Positions 1 to 8,179 are shown, numbered from the stretch's first letter. The stretch: DNA of 17,165 bases from Bacteroidota bacterium (GCA_023432805.1 JAEYUG010000013.1:1-17165), one strand, 5' to 3'. The notes: generated by a model from the sequence alone, not told the origin. Numbers and translations are program-made.

Positions 1-28
1 ACCCTGCACCCACTGAGCAATCGTCACT

Positions 29-57
29 GGTGGACGAGGACGTCCACCGACCTTTCT
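29..57 (-). repeat. Palindromic repeat unit, GGTGGAC subfamily, inverted
   Basis: A perfect 7-bp stem with a 6-nt loop, GGTGGACgaggacGTCCACC, lies at 29-48 and is followed by gacctttct at 49-57. Read on the minus strand, the 29 bases form the same unit that is tandemly repeated at 16977-17165, differing only in the loop (GTCCTC instead of GTCTTC). It lies upstream of the first VWA gene and probably marks the 3' end of a gene outside the window. The rest of 1-86 shows no gene. Confidence 0.85.
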
Positions 58-99
58 GACCTCCTACGGGGGAACAAAGGAGGGGAATGTCCGAAGTAC

Positions 100-128
100 T
101 TGACATTGCGCGGGGTTCTTGGTACCAT
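100..128 (+). promoter_or_regulatory. Candidate promoter of the VWA-protein operon
   Basis: TTGACA (100-105), a 17-nt spacer and TACCAT (123-128) resemble a housekeeping promoter, with a predicted start near 135. The promoter lies inside the longest possible reading frame of the first VWA gene, which could begin at ATG 87. If it is real, translation must begin at 159, 171 or 210. Only sequence similarity supports it. Confidence 0.5.
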
Positions 129-209
129 TCATCTTCATCGAACTTTCGGGGCATCGTGATGATCGATCGCATGAGCTGTGACGGGCGCAACGCTGTTTCA
201 CATGCACGG

Positions 210-2858
210 ATGCGCCGTGCGTCCACACGCAGGTGGCTTGCCTGTCTTGTGCTGCTGATGTTCTTCGGCGCGGGTCCGGCGGCGCAGGTGGCATCCGCGC
301 AGCCGTTTCTGACCTTCTCGCGGGTGATCAACAACTGGCCGACGATCGAACTGTATTTCACGATCGCGTGCAACGGACAGCCGGTGTATGTCACCGATTC
401 GTCGAAGGTCAGGGTGTTCGAGAACGGACGCGAGGTCGATGACTTCACGCTGTGGTGCCCCGATCCCCAGAGCCGCTGCGACATCTCGGTCGCGCTTGTC
501 TTCGATGCCAGCGGATCGATGATCGGTCCCGGCCAGGCGGGCGCCATCGCCGCCGGCAATGCCTTCATCAACAACATGGATGGCGTGATCGACGAGGCCG
601 CCGTGCTCGCCTTCTCGAGCGGCGTATCGCTGCTGCAGGGCATGACCACGGACACGAGCGCACTCAGAAGCGCGGTCAACAGCATCAACGCCGGCGGTGC
701 CACGGCGGTGTGGGACGGCATCTACGCCGGCCTCGAGGAAGTGATCGCGCACGGGAAGAACCACTGCCGGGCGGTGATCGCCCTGACCGACGGCGGGGAC
801 AATTCCTCCTCGCATACGCCGACGGAGTTGATCTCGCTCGCCACGCGCAATCGCATCCGCGTGTACACGGTCGGGCTGGGAACGGGCATCGACGCGGCGT
901 TGCTCCAGGCAATCGCGACGCAGACAGGAGGCCGCTATTACCAGACGCCCTCAGGCTCCGAACTCGCACTGATCTATCAGGAGATCTTCGTCCAGATCAC
1001 CCAGAGCTTCCGCGAGTGCATGATCACGTATCAGGCCGGGTGCAAAGACGGTGGCCTGCGCACGGTGGATCTGCAGCTGCTCGACGTGTGCGGCGGTACC
1101 GACACGAAGTCGAAGACCTACCGCGCACTGAAGGATACCACCACATACGCGCCGCTCACTATCCAGGCGGGTTCGGTGGTCACGCTCGGCAACACGACGG
1201 TGAAGGTGCCGATCACGCTGGTCGACACGCTGCGCAACGAGCTGTTTCATCCCGCCTCGTTCACACTCCTCTTCGACCGCGCGAAGGCGCAGCTGCAGAC
1301 CGTCTCCACTGCCGGCACGCTGCTCGACGGCGTGGCGCTGTCGGTGGCGCATCTCTCGAACGGCGTGACAATCACAACAACGGACAGGGCGATCCTATAT
1401 GGCACCGGCACGCTCTTCGAGCTGACCTTTGCGACCGCAGACCTGCCGGGCGTCGACACGCTGCTGAGTCCGCTGCACCTCGAGAACTGGACCTTCGAAG
1501 CAGGCTGCTTCCGACCGACGCTGCTCGACGGGATGCTCTCCATCGTCCCAGCCCGCGCGCATCTCACCTGCTCGCTCGTCCTTCCCACCATCACCGCAAA
1601 CGATTCCGCACAGGTCTACGAGCCCATGCCCTTCGAGGTGAGCGTGCAGGTGCGCAACGACGGGGCGCTGGCCAGCGACACTGTGCGCGTGCAGCTGACG
1701 CTACAGGGCGCGCTGCGATTCGCGGTGCCTGACCATGCGGGTCTGGCGGTGAAGCTCGCGACTCCCCCGGTGCTGCCGCCGGGCGCAAGCGCGTTCGTCA
1801 CCTGGCGCGTCGAGCATCCCGTCGTGCAGACGAAGCAGACCTACACCCTCGATGTGGTGATGCTGCATGACGGTCGCAGCGAGGGTGGATGCACGGCGCC
1901 GTTGGTGATACCCGCACTGCTTCCCCCGGCGGCCGTGTCGATCACACCGAACGGTGCGACCACGTTCTGCGAGGGAGGCTCGGTGATCCTCGATGCAGGC
2001 GCGGGCCATTCCTCCTACCAGTGGAGCAGTGGCGAGCGGACGAGATCCATCGTCGTGCGCAGGTCGGGATCCTACACGGTGCGTGTTGTCGACGGCTTCG
2101 GGCGGGACGTCACCTCGCCGCCCGTGACGGTGACGGTGCTGCCGGCGCTAGCACCGCGGCTCGTGCTGTCCGGGGGTGATGGGGGGCTGTGCCCCGGCGA
2201 CACGATCGAGATCGATGCCGGGGCCGGATACGCCGACTATCTGTGGAGCACCGGTGCGACGACGCGCACGATGCGTGTCTGGGAGGCGGGTCAGTGGTGG
2301 GTGACGGTGCGTTCGGCCGAGGGGTGCTCAGGGACGTCGGACACGGTGACGACCGTGTTGCTACCGGAGCCGCCGGTGCCGGTGATCACGCAGACCGACC
2401 AGGTGCTGACGACGGTGCTCGCGGGATATCAGTATCAGTGGTATCGCAACGGGGTGGCGATACCGGGTGCGACGAATCAGTTTCTGTTTCTGACCGAGAA
2501 CGGGACGTACACGCTGGAGATCCGGAATCAGTCTTCGTGTGCGTCCATGTCGGCGCCGCTGGTCGTGACGACGGTGTCGGTGGAGGTGTCGGGAGCGGCG
2601 GGGGCGTTTCGTCTCGAGTGTCATCCGAATCCCGTGCGCGCCGAGGTGGAGGTGCGGATCGACGGGGCGGGTGCGGGTCCCGTGTCATTGACCCTCGTGG
2701 ATGCGGGTGGTCGGGTGCAGCGCGTGGTGCGGGATCTCGCGGGTGGCGGGCGCGTGACGCATCGCTTGTCGGTGGGCGATCTGCCGCCGGGCGTGTACTT
2801 CCTCATCGCCGCAACGCGCGACGCGGTGCAGCTGCGGAAATTCGTGAAGGTGGAGTGA
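210..2858 (+). CDS. T9SS-exported VWA-domain surface protein (first of tandem pair)
   Basis: Probably a secreted or surface-anchored adhesin-like protein of 882 residues from ATG 210. A signal peptide (about 1-30, ending VASA before QP) is followed by a VWA domain (about 94-260). Its MIDAS metal site is complete: DASGS at 99-103, T165 and D194 in TDGGD. Then come a Cys-containing linker, a cohesin-like beta-sandwich (about 315-450), a CARDB/DUF11-like domain (about 453-564), three Ig/PKD-like repeats (about 575-645, 649-716, 724-789) and a Por-type sorting domain (about 799-882, ending KFVKVE). The frame is open back to ATG 87, which has AAAGGAGG only 3 nt upstream, but that start would place 41 residues before the signal peptide and precede the candidate promoter at 100-128. 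ATGs at 159 and 171 are also possible. The next gene starts 4 nt after the stop. Ligand and function are unknown. Confidence 0.88.
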   Translation: MRRASTRRWLACLVLLMFFGAGPAAQVASAQPFLTFSRVINNWPTIELYFTIACNGQPVYVTDSSKVRVFENGREVDDFTLWCPDPQSRCDISVALVFDASGSMIGPGQAGAIAAGNAFINNMDGVIDEAAVLAFSSGVSLLQGMTTDTSALRSAVNSINAGGATAVWDGIYAGLEEVIAHGKNHCRAVIALTDGGDNSSSHTPTELISLATRNRIRVYTVGLGTGIDAALLQAIATQTGGRYYQTPSGSELALIYQEIFVQITQSFRECMITYQAGCKDGGLRTVDLQLLDVCGGTDTKSKTYRALKDTTTYAPLTIQAGSVVTLGNTTVKVPITLVDTLRNELFHPASFTLLFDRAKAQLQTVSTAGTLLDGVALSVAHLSNGVTITTTDRAILYGTGTLFELTFATADLPGVDTLLSPLHLENWTFEAGCFRPTLLDGMLSIVPARAHLTCSLVLPTITANDSAQVYEPMPFEVSVQVRNDGALASDTVRVQLTLQGALRFAVPDHAGLAVKLATPPVLPPGASAFVTWRVEHPVVQTKQTYTLDVVMLHDGRSEGGCTAPLVIPALLPPAAVSITPNGATTFCEGGSVILDAGAGHSSYQWSSGERTRSIVVRRSGSYTVRVVDGFGRDVTSPPVTVTVLPALAPRLVLSGGDGGLCPGDTIEIDAGAGYADYLWSTGATTRTMRVWEAGQWWVTVRSAEGCSGTSDTVTTVLLPEPPVPVITQTDQVLTTVLAGYQYQWYRNGVAIPGATNQFLFLTENGTYTLEIRNQSSCASMSAPLVVTTVSVEVSGAAGAFRLECHPNPVRAEVEVRIDGAGAGPVSLTLVDAGGRVQRVVRDLAGGGRVTHRLSVGDLPPGVYFLIAATRDAVQLRKFVKVE

Positions 2859-2862
2859 TCGA

Positions 2863-5800
2863 GTGTCACCAATGACGTGGTTCATCCGAGGATCTTGTGC
2901 ATGGGTTGTCTGGGTGCTGCTTGCGGCCAGCTTTCCGGGCATTGAAACGGCACATGGTCAACCGCTGCTCGAGATCACTCACGTGATCCGCAACGGCGAC
3001 AGCATCGCAGTGCACTTTCGTGAAGCCTGCGTCGGCAGGTCGTCCTATCTCTACGATCCCTCGTTCTTCACGGTGTTCGAGAACGGTGTGAAGATGGAGG
3101 AGTTCGCAGTGCGTCGCACCGATCCACACAGTCGCCAGCCGCAATCGGTCTCTCTGGTGATCGACAACAGCGGTTCGATGAGTGGATCCCCGATGAATGC
3201 AGCGAAGGATGCGTGTCTGGCATTTGTGGATCAGATGGACGGGGTGTCAGACCAGACCGCCATCGTGCTTGCGGAATCTCCCGCGTGGGTCAATCTTTCC
3301 ATGTCTACAAATCGTGACCTATTGCGCGTGGTCTTGCGCGGTCTGTTCGGGCTTGGGGGCACAGCGCTCTGGGACGCCATGCACCTTGGGTTGCAGGAGC
3401 TGACCACCAAGGCGAACAATCGTTGTCGTGGGATGATCGTGCTGTCGGACGGTCGGGATGCAAACTCCACGCTGTCGATGATGGACGTGCTGGCTCTGGC
3501 TGTGCAGCACGACATTCGCGTCTACACCATCGGTCTCGGGGAGTCGTACGATGAGATGACTCTGCGCACCGTGGCCGAACAGACAGGTGCCCGATTCTAT
3601 TATTCGCCATCAGGCGCGGATCTCATCCCGATCTACGAGGAGATTGCGGCAACCATCCGTGCCGGATCGGCCGAACATGTGATCGAGTACCAGTCGAGAT
3701 GCATGGATGGTACAGTCAGAACTGTCGATCTGCACATGCACAGTTATTGCGGCGGCAGTGTGACGAAGAGCACGAGTTATCAGGCCGCGGATGACTCCAC
3801 AACATTTCTTCCAAGTGTGATCAGCGTCGACAGGAAGGTCTGCAGTGCAAATACGACAGTGACCGTTCCGATCCGTCTCGATGTACCTCATGTCACCGAC
3901 ATGATCCACCCGGCCTCGTTCACGCTATTGTTCGATGAGAATTTCCTGCAGCTTCAGGGTGTGTCGACCGACGGAACGCTGCTCGATGGCGTGCCGGTCA
4001 CGGTTGTGCAGACGGTTGGCGGGGTGCGAATCACAAGTGGTGGCATTCGACGTGCAGGTGCCGGAATTCTGTTGTCCGTGACGTTTCGTGTTGGTGCAAT
4101 ACAAGGTGGTGACACGGTGCACTGCCCCATCGAACTTGAGAACTGGGTGTTCGCCTCAGGGTGTTTCCGCCCGGTGCTTGCGGCAGGAGGTCTTGACATT
4201 GTCACCGAGCGGCCGATGCTCGTGGGTGTGCTTTCCGCGCCGCAGGCGCTGACGTGGTCTGTGTCAGCGGGGTCGTATGCTCCCGATCCTGTTCACATCG
4301 AGATGCGTGTGACGAATTTCGGAGCAGCGACGGCGATGGATGCGCTGTACACGATCGCATGCGATACGACTGCCCTTGAGTTCGTGTCGCCGGACACGAC
4401 ACGGCAGCGCGGGAACATGCGCGACATCGCTCCCAATTCGACCGGGCTGGCTGCGTGGGATCTGCGGGCACGACCACGCGCGACGAGCGATTCGGTGGAG
4501 GTATGCATCACTGCCTCCTTTGCGAATCATCCCGAGGTACGAATGTGCCGACGGATCTGGATTCCCTCGAGCAGGACGGTATTGGCGTGTGTGCAGACGG
4601 TGCCCGCGATCGTCCCGATCGAAGTGGAGGAACGGTATGACCCGATGCCGTTCGAGGTGATCGTCGAGGTGCGCAATGATGGTGCGGTGGCAAGCGATAC
4701 GATTCGGATGCGGATGCAGTTGCCGGGATCTCTCGTGTTCGCCGGATCGGACAGCGCCGGAGCGGAGGATAAGCTTTTATCACCGCCAGTGTTGCCACCG
4801 GGGACGCGTGGATATGTGACCTGGCACCTGTCGCATCCGGGCGTTCAGATGCACCGAGAACTCTTGATTACCAGCACGATGCTGCACGGGGGCGTCGTGG
4901 AGGGGTCATGCACGGGTGCTGTGGTCGTGCCCGCGCTTCTCCCTCCGCTGGTTGCCTCGATGACATACAGCGGAGAGACCACGTTTTGTGAGGGAGGGTA
5001 TGTCGTACTGGATGCGGGTCCGGGATATACGTCGTATGCCTGGAGTTCTGGAGAACGGAATCGATCGATTGTCGCGCGCACCACGGGGAGCTACGCAGTA
5101 CGGGTCATGGATGCTTTCGGGCGTGGTGCGCTGTCGCCGCCGCTTGCGGTCACGGTGTACCCGGTACCTCGTCCACATGTCGAGATCAGGAACGGACGTG
5201 CCGATCTTTGCCTGGGTGACTCGATCGACCTCGATGCCGGCGGCGGGTACGCTGCGTACCTGTGGAGCAACGGTGCGACGACCCGGGTGCTGCGTGTGGG
5301 GCAGAGCGGACAATGGTGGTCACGTATCACGACCGAAGATGGGTGTCTTGCAATGACCGATACACTGCAGACGCGTGCGTGGCCGAAACCCCCGGTGCCC
5401 ACGATCAGGAGAGACTTCGGTCGTCTGCTCGGATCCATCGGCGGGCACCGTGTGCAGTGGTATCGAGATGGGGTACCTCTTCCCGACGGGACAGCTAACT
5501 CGTATGTCCCGAAGGTATCAGGATCGTACACGTATGAGGTGACGAATGAGCATGGTTGCTCGTCGATGTCTCCCCCATTCATTATGACCATTCTGTCTCG
5601 CGATGACGTATCGCCTCCGGGATCGCTTTCCGTGACGTGTCTTCCGAATCCCGCGAGCGATGAAGTGGAGGTATGTATTGATGGAGTGATTGGTGGGAGG
5701 GTGACGCTGACGCTTGTGGACGCACTCGGGCGGGTCTGGAGTGTGGCGCGGGATCTTGCGGGTGGTGCGCACATGTCCCATCGGTTCTCTGTGCGCGCCC

Positions 5801-5877
5801 TGCCGCCGGGTGTGTACTTCATCATCGCCGCAACGCGCGATGCGGTGCAGCTGCGCAAGTTCGTCAAGGTGGAGTGA
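2863..5877 (+). CDS. T9SS-exported VWA-domain surface protein (second of tandem pair)
   Basis: Paralogue of the preceding gene, 1004 residues, translationally close to it (4-nt gap). GTG 2863 has GGAG 7 nt upstream; ATG 2872 is an alternative. It has a signal peptide (about 1-32), a VWA domain (about 95-262; DNSGS 101-105, T167, D196 in SDGRD), a cohesin-like domain (about 318-448), and an extra domain of about 120 residues (450-570) absent from the first copy. A CARDB-like domain (570-690), three Ig/PKD-like repeats (about 698-767, 769-842, 845-912) and a Por-type sorting domain (920-1004) follow. The extra domain has the same N-F/D-G-A-x-A-x-D pattern as the next one and looks like an internal duplication. 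The last 60 nt match the first copy at 55 positions, much closer than the rest. Codon use is less GC-rich than in the first copy. The role is likely cell-surface binding or adhesion, inferred from domains only. Confidence 0.88.
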   Translation: MSPMTWFIRGSCAWVVWVLLAASFPGIETAHGQPLLEITHVIRNGDSIAVHFREACVGRSSYLYDPSFFTVFENGVKMEEFAVRRTDPHSRQPQSVSLVIDNSGSMSGSPMNAAKDACLAFVDQMDGVSDQTAIVLAESPAWVNLSMSTNRDLLRVVLRGLFGLGGTALWDAMHLGLQELTTKANNRCRGMIVLSDGRDANSTLSMMDVLALAVQHDIRVYTIGLGESYDEMTLRTVAEQTGARFYYSPSGADLIPIYEEIAATIRAGSAEHVIEYQSRCMDGTVRTVDLHMHSYCGGSVTKSTSYQAADDSTTFLPSVISVDRKVCSANTTVTVPIRLDVPHVTDMIHPASFTLLFDENFLQLQGVSTDGTLLDGVPVTVVQTVGGVRITSGGIRRAGAGILLSVTFRVGAIQGGDTVHCPIELENWVFASGCFRPVLAAGGLDIVTERPMLVGVLSAPQALTWSVSAGSYAPDPVHIEMRVTNFGAATAMDALYTIACDTTALEFVSPDTTRQRGNMRDIAPNSTGLAAWDLRARPRATSDSVEVCITASFANHPEVRMCRRIWIPSSRTVLACVQTVPAIVPIEVEERYDPMPFEVIVEVRNDGAVASDTIRMRMQLPGSLVFAGSDSAGAEDKLLSPPVLPPGTRGYVTWHLSHPGVQMHRELLITSTMLHGGVVEGSCTGAVVVPALLPPLVASMTYSGETTFCEGGYVVLDAGPGYTSYAWSSGERNRSIVARTTGSYAVRVMDAFGRGALSPPLAVTVYPVPRPHVEIRNGRADLCLGDSIDLDAGGGYAAYLWSNGATTRVLRVGQSGQWWSRITTEDGCLAMTDTLQTRAWPKPPVPTIRRDFGRLLGSIGGHRVQWYRDGVPLPDGTANSYVPKVSGSYTYEVTNEHGCSSMSPPFIMTILSRDDVSPPGSLSVTCLPNPASDEVEVCIDGVIGGRVTLTLVDALGRVWSVARDLAGGAHMSHRFSVRALPPGVYFIIAATRDAVQLRKFVKVE

Positions 5878-5881
5878 CACG

Positions 5882-5905
5882 GGAGGACGGACGCCTTCGT
5901 TCGTC
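5882..5905 (+). repeat. Palindromic repeat unit, GACGGAC subfamily, one wobble
   Basis: GACGGAC (5886-5892), loop gccttc and GTTCGTC (5899-5905) form a stem with one G-T pair. GGGAG precedes it, as in the array at 12109-12216. It sits between the convergent VWA gene (ends 5877) and antitoxin gene (ends 5943). No T-tract follows, so it is not a textbook intrinsic terminator. Confidence 0.75.
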
Positions 5906-5930
5906 GTTGATCGGTTCGTGTGTCATGGGT
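5906..5930 (-). pseudogene. 25-bp relic matching the 5' end of the cupin gene
   Basis: These 25 bases are identical to 8699-8723, which cover the first seven codons of the cupin gene (MTHEPIN) plus four bases upstream of its ATG. On the minus strand the copy reads MTHEPIN and then runs directly into the palindromic repeat at 5882-5905. It has no cupin body and no Shine-Dalgarno sequence. A 14-base part of the same sequence also occurs at 7112-7125. It looks like a deletion or recombination remnant of a second cupin-like gene. Confidence 0.5.
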
Positions 5931-5942
5931 GGGACGATGGGG

Positions 5943-6557
5943 TCAGGCTGCCGATTTGCCGGGTACTTCCGCCGGCTGCCGTGATGATGGTGAGGGGGTG
6001 AGGGGATCGATGGTCACATGTGCAGGGATGTCATCCGACCGCATTCCTGTTTCATTCCTCCTGACAATGGCAGCATCTGCGCTGCGGTCCGCCTGCTGCT
6101 GGAGGTACGTGACGAGGAAGCTGAAGAGCACCTCACCGTAGAAGGTGTTGATCTTGTTGCGGATTTCGGGATCGAAGCCGGAGTTGGTCGCGAGTGCGGC
6201 AAGTTGCTGCAGGTGCACGTGGGCCTCGAGCACGTGGTGTCGTGCGCGGTCGGCGTCGTCGATGTCTCGCGCTTCGAAGCGGAGGGTCGGGTGCACGTTC
6301 ACGGCATCGGCGTAGCGCACGATGTCGGACCAGCTGACATCGGCGTCGGTGCCTGATTCGAGCCTCGATATTTTGCTCGTGCTGCAGCCCATGGCACGCG
6401 CGACAGCTTCCTGGGTCAGGCCGGCGCGGTTGCGATAGAGCAGGAGTGTGGTCGTGATCGCGCTCCCCTGCACGAGTGCATCCACGCGGTCGCGTGTCGT
6501 TTCATCGCCCGAGAGATGAGCGGCAGCCTCTGCAGCGGAAGAGAATTCGGTGGTCAT
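5943..6557 (-). CDS. XRE-family HTH antitoxin, HigA-like, with long C-terminal extension
   Basis: Predicted antitoxin and autorepressor of the toxin gene directly upstream on the same strand, with a 7-nt gap. Of 204 residues, about 36-95 form a Cro/C1-type helix-turn-helix; its core is LTQEAVARAMGCSTSKISRL, followed by ESG. The remaining ~100 residues are mostly helical (about 102-155) and end in a Pro/Ser-rich tail. Typical HigA-type antitoxins are about 90-130 residues, so this one is long and may carry an additional dimerisation or sensing region. The order toxin-then-antitoxin is that of higBA. The ribosome site at ATG 6557 is weak, which suggests coupling to toxin translation. The alternative is a plain XRE regulator, but the RelE-like partner makes the TA reading stronger. 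Confidence 0.8.
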   Translation of the reverse strand: MTTEFSSAAEAAAHLSGDETTRDRVDALVQGSAITTTLLLYRNRAGLTQEAVARAMGCSTSKISRLESGTDADVSWSDIVRYADAVNVHPTLRFEARDIDDADRARHHVLEAHVHLQQLAALATNSGFDPEIRNKINTFYGEVLFSFLVTYLQQQADRSADAAIVRRNETGMRSDDIPAHVTIDPLTPSPSSRQPAEVPGKSAA

Positions 6558-6564
6558 GGCTGTG

Positions 6565-6918
6565 TCAATCCTGCGATGGGTGGAGATATGCGATCATGTC
6601 GCTGTACTTCCTCAGATCCTTCCTCTGTTCGGCCTTCGAACCGATTCCGAGAACGAAAATCGTTTGTGTGTCCTCGACAACAGTGAAATAGAGTCGGGTT
6701 TCATGACGGCCTTTGTGAGGCGTCTGACTGATTGCGGACAGCTTGTAGCCCTCGGCGTGTAGAAAGCCGGCCCCCAGGGATGTGAATGCGATGCCCTGTC
6801 TGAGCATGACGAGTACTTTCTCAAGGTTCGCGAAGCAGGAGTCATATTCCTGCCGATGAAGCTTGGAGAATTTCGCTGTCAACCGAAGGTCAACAAGCGA
6901 GGTATCGATCGTCCACAT
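6565..6918 (-). CDS. RelE/HigB-like toxin of a type II toxin-antitoxin module
   Basis: A 117-residue protein of the RelE/ParE superfamily, predicted to be a ribosome-dependent mRNA interferase that is neutralised by the product of the adjacent downstream gene. The C-terminal half has the usual pattern: a basic stretch HKGRHETRLYF (68-78), a strand TIFVLGIGSKAEQ (86-98), and a helix with KDL..YSDMI. ATG 6918 is preceded by AAGGA 5 nt away. The family is called from the overall pattern of the last two strands and from context. Activity and target cannot be read from the sequence, and the substrate-contacting residues vary across this superfamily. Confidence 0.78.
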   Translation of the reverse strand: MWTIDTSLVDLRLTAKFSKLHRQEYDSCFANLEKVLVMLRQGIAFTSLGAGFLHAEGYKLSAISQTPHKGRHETRLYFTVVEDTQTIFVLGIGSKAEQRKDLRKYSDMIAYLHPSQD

Positions 6919-6983
6919 GCACGTCCTTGTTCTTCATGGCCATCAAACCCATTGAATACAACGAGCGTGATGGTAAGAAAAAC

Positions 6984-7034
6984 GTGCAATATGTGCAAAG
7001 AACATATCATATAATTGCGTAATGTGCAAATATA
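6984..7034 (-). promoter_or_regulatory. Promoter and candidate operator of the toxin-antitoxin operon
   Basis: This AT-rich stretch stands out from its surroundings. On the minus strand TATATTTG (7034-7027) matches the Bacteroidota -7 consensus TAnnTTTG. A palindrome ATATGT-N7-ACATAT (6989-7007) lies just downstream of that box. GTGCAA occurs three times (6984-6989, 6993-6998, 7024-7029). HigA-type antitoxins bind palindromes overlapping their own promoter, so ATATGT-N7-ACATAT is the best operator candidate. The rest of 6919-7204 holds no gene that I can support. Confidence 0.45.
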
Positions 7035-7175
7035 CGATTGTATTGTTTCAGAATACGCTGGTGAGATCCAGTGTCCATGCGGATCTACCTGGGGATTTAC
7101 GTTGACAGGACGATCGGTTCGTGTGCTGGCAGGGTGTTTTGTTGTTTGTACGGCGAGACGCCGCCCCCCCCGTTG

Positions 7176-7193
7176 GCGGACGAGGGTGTCCGC
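7176..7193 (-). repeat. Palindromic repeat unit, degenerate, inverted
   Basis: GCGGAC-gagggt-GTCCGC is a perfect 6-bp stem with a 6-nt loop. The loop GAGGGT is close to the inverted GAGGGC of the GACGGAC subfamily. It lies 12 nt beyond the stop codon of the minus-strand gene ending at 7205. A run of eight C residues (7164-7171) is next to it. Confidence 0.6.
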
Positions 7194-7204
7194 GCTCCGT
7201 TGTT

Positions 7205-8158
7205 TTATGCAGGATTCAGGATGCGCCACTCCGATATGTGGCCGTTGCGGATGGTGGCGTGCCAGAGAGCGGGATCGGGCGGGAGGCCTGGAGTCCATGT
7301 CGCGTGCCCGCGTAGGATGACGGTGTCGCCGCGATTGTCGACGTGGGTGAAGGTGTTGCGGTATCCGGGGTGTGCAGCGAAGAAGGCGTGCCATGCGTCG
7401 AGCACGGTGTCGCGTCCGCGCAGTACCGTTCCCTCGCGGTCGATGAACGTGTGGTCGTCGGTCATCAGGGCGGTGAGTCCCGCGAGATCGTGGCGGGTGA
7501 TGCAGTCGTTGAAGCGGAGTGCGTACGCGATGATGTCGTCGGGGTGGACGGCGAGCACAACGGGTGGAACGCCGGTGTCGAATCCGGCGACGCGAAATGC
7601 GGAGTGCAGGGTATGGTCGGCACGAACGGAGAGGGCTTCGGGCGGGACGATGATTCCCCCTGTCGTGTGCGGATCACGGATGATTCCCCTCAATGCTTCG
7701 GCATCGGCACGGTGGTCGGAGGGCACTTTGCCCGGTTTGAACGAAACGAATCCTTCCACCAGTCTCACTGCGCGATTGGGACGCGCATCGATCACGGCGC
7801 GCAGGAGGTAGGTGGCGGCGGTGAGCACGCCGGCGCCGAGTCCGGCATACCAGCAGCGCGTGCGTCCATTGCGGCGCTCGATGGTGCGGCCGGTGGGATT
7901 TCCCTGAGGGGTGAACGCGACGGAAAGCGGGGCTTCGAGGAGGAGGAAGAGCGGCGGACCGCTCTGGCGTGCGAGGTCGGTGGCGAGTGCGCGGAGGTCT
8001 GCGAAGGTGCGGGTGTGCGCGTCGTCGTCGTGCACGGCGACGCCGCAGGTCGCGTTCTTCTCTGCGAAGCCGAGGTCCACGACGAGCCACGTGCCTTGAC
8101 TCCACAGCAGTTCGTCGATGCGGGCGGCGCGGATGTCGGTGTTGATCGATGCTATCAT
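7205..8158 (-). CDS. Fusion of a predicted RNase H-fold (DUF429-like) domain and a SnoaL/NTF2-like domain
   Basis: Single uninterrupted frame of 317 residues. Residues about 20-165 look like an RNase H-fold domain of the DUF429 type. D28 follows the first strand (WLVVDLG), E75 lies in LLLEAP, and D150/D152 lie in HRADAEALRG, the acidic spacing expected of such a site. Residues about 207-315 form an NTF2/SnoaL-like cone: an opening helix with NDCITRHDLAGLTALM, then DDHTFIDREG, RGRDTVLDAWHAFF and a closing strand WRILNP. SnoaL-like folds bind small hydrophobic ligands or act as isomerases, and many serve only as accessory domains. No signal peptide is seen, so it is probably cytoplasmic. The N-terminal assignment is tentative and the substrate is unknown. 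The leader upstream contains a promoter and a terminator (8180-8278). Confidence 0.6.
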   Translation of the reverse strand: MIASINTDIRAARIDELLWSQGTWLVVDLGFAEKNATCGVAVHDDDAHTRTFADLRALATDLARQSGPPLFLLLEAPLSVAFTPQGNPTGRTIERRNGRTRCWYAGLGAGVLTAATYLLRAVIDARPNRAVRLVEGFVSFKPGKVPSDHRADAEALRGIIRDPHTTGGIIVPPEALSVRADHTLHSAFRVAGFDTGVPPVVLAVHPDDIIAYALRFNDCITRHDLAGLTALMTDDHTFIDREGTVLRGRDTVLDAWHAFFAAHPGYRNTFTHVDNRGDTVILRGHATWTPGLPPDPALWHATIRNGHISEWRILNPA

Positions 8159-8179
8159 TGGCGAATGTCAGGACCCCAG

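Noticed and set aside
7112..7125. Third copy of the cupin-start sequence
   Set aside because: Only 14 bases match the 25-base duplication, which is near what chance can give in a window of this size. It is mentioned as supporting detail only.
7164..7171. Run of eight C residues as a phase-variation tract
   Set aside because: It is not inside or directly upstream of a coding region; it lies past the 3' end of the neighbouring gene.
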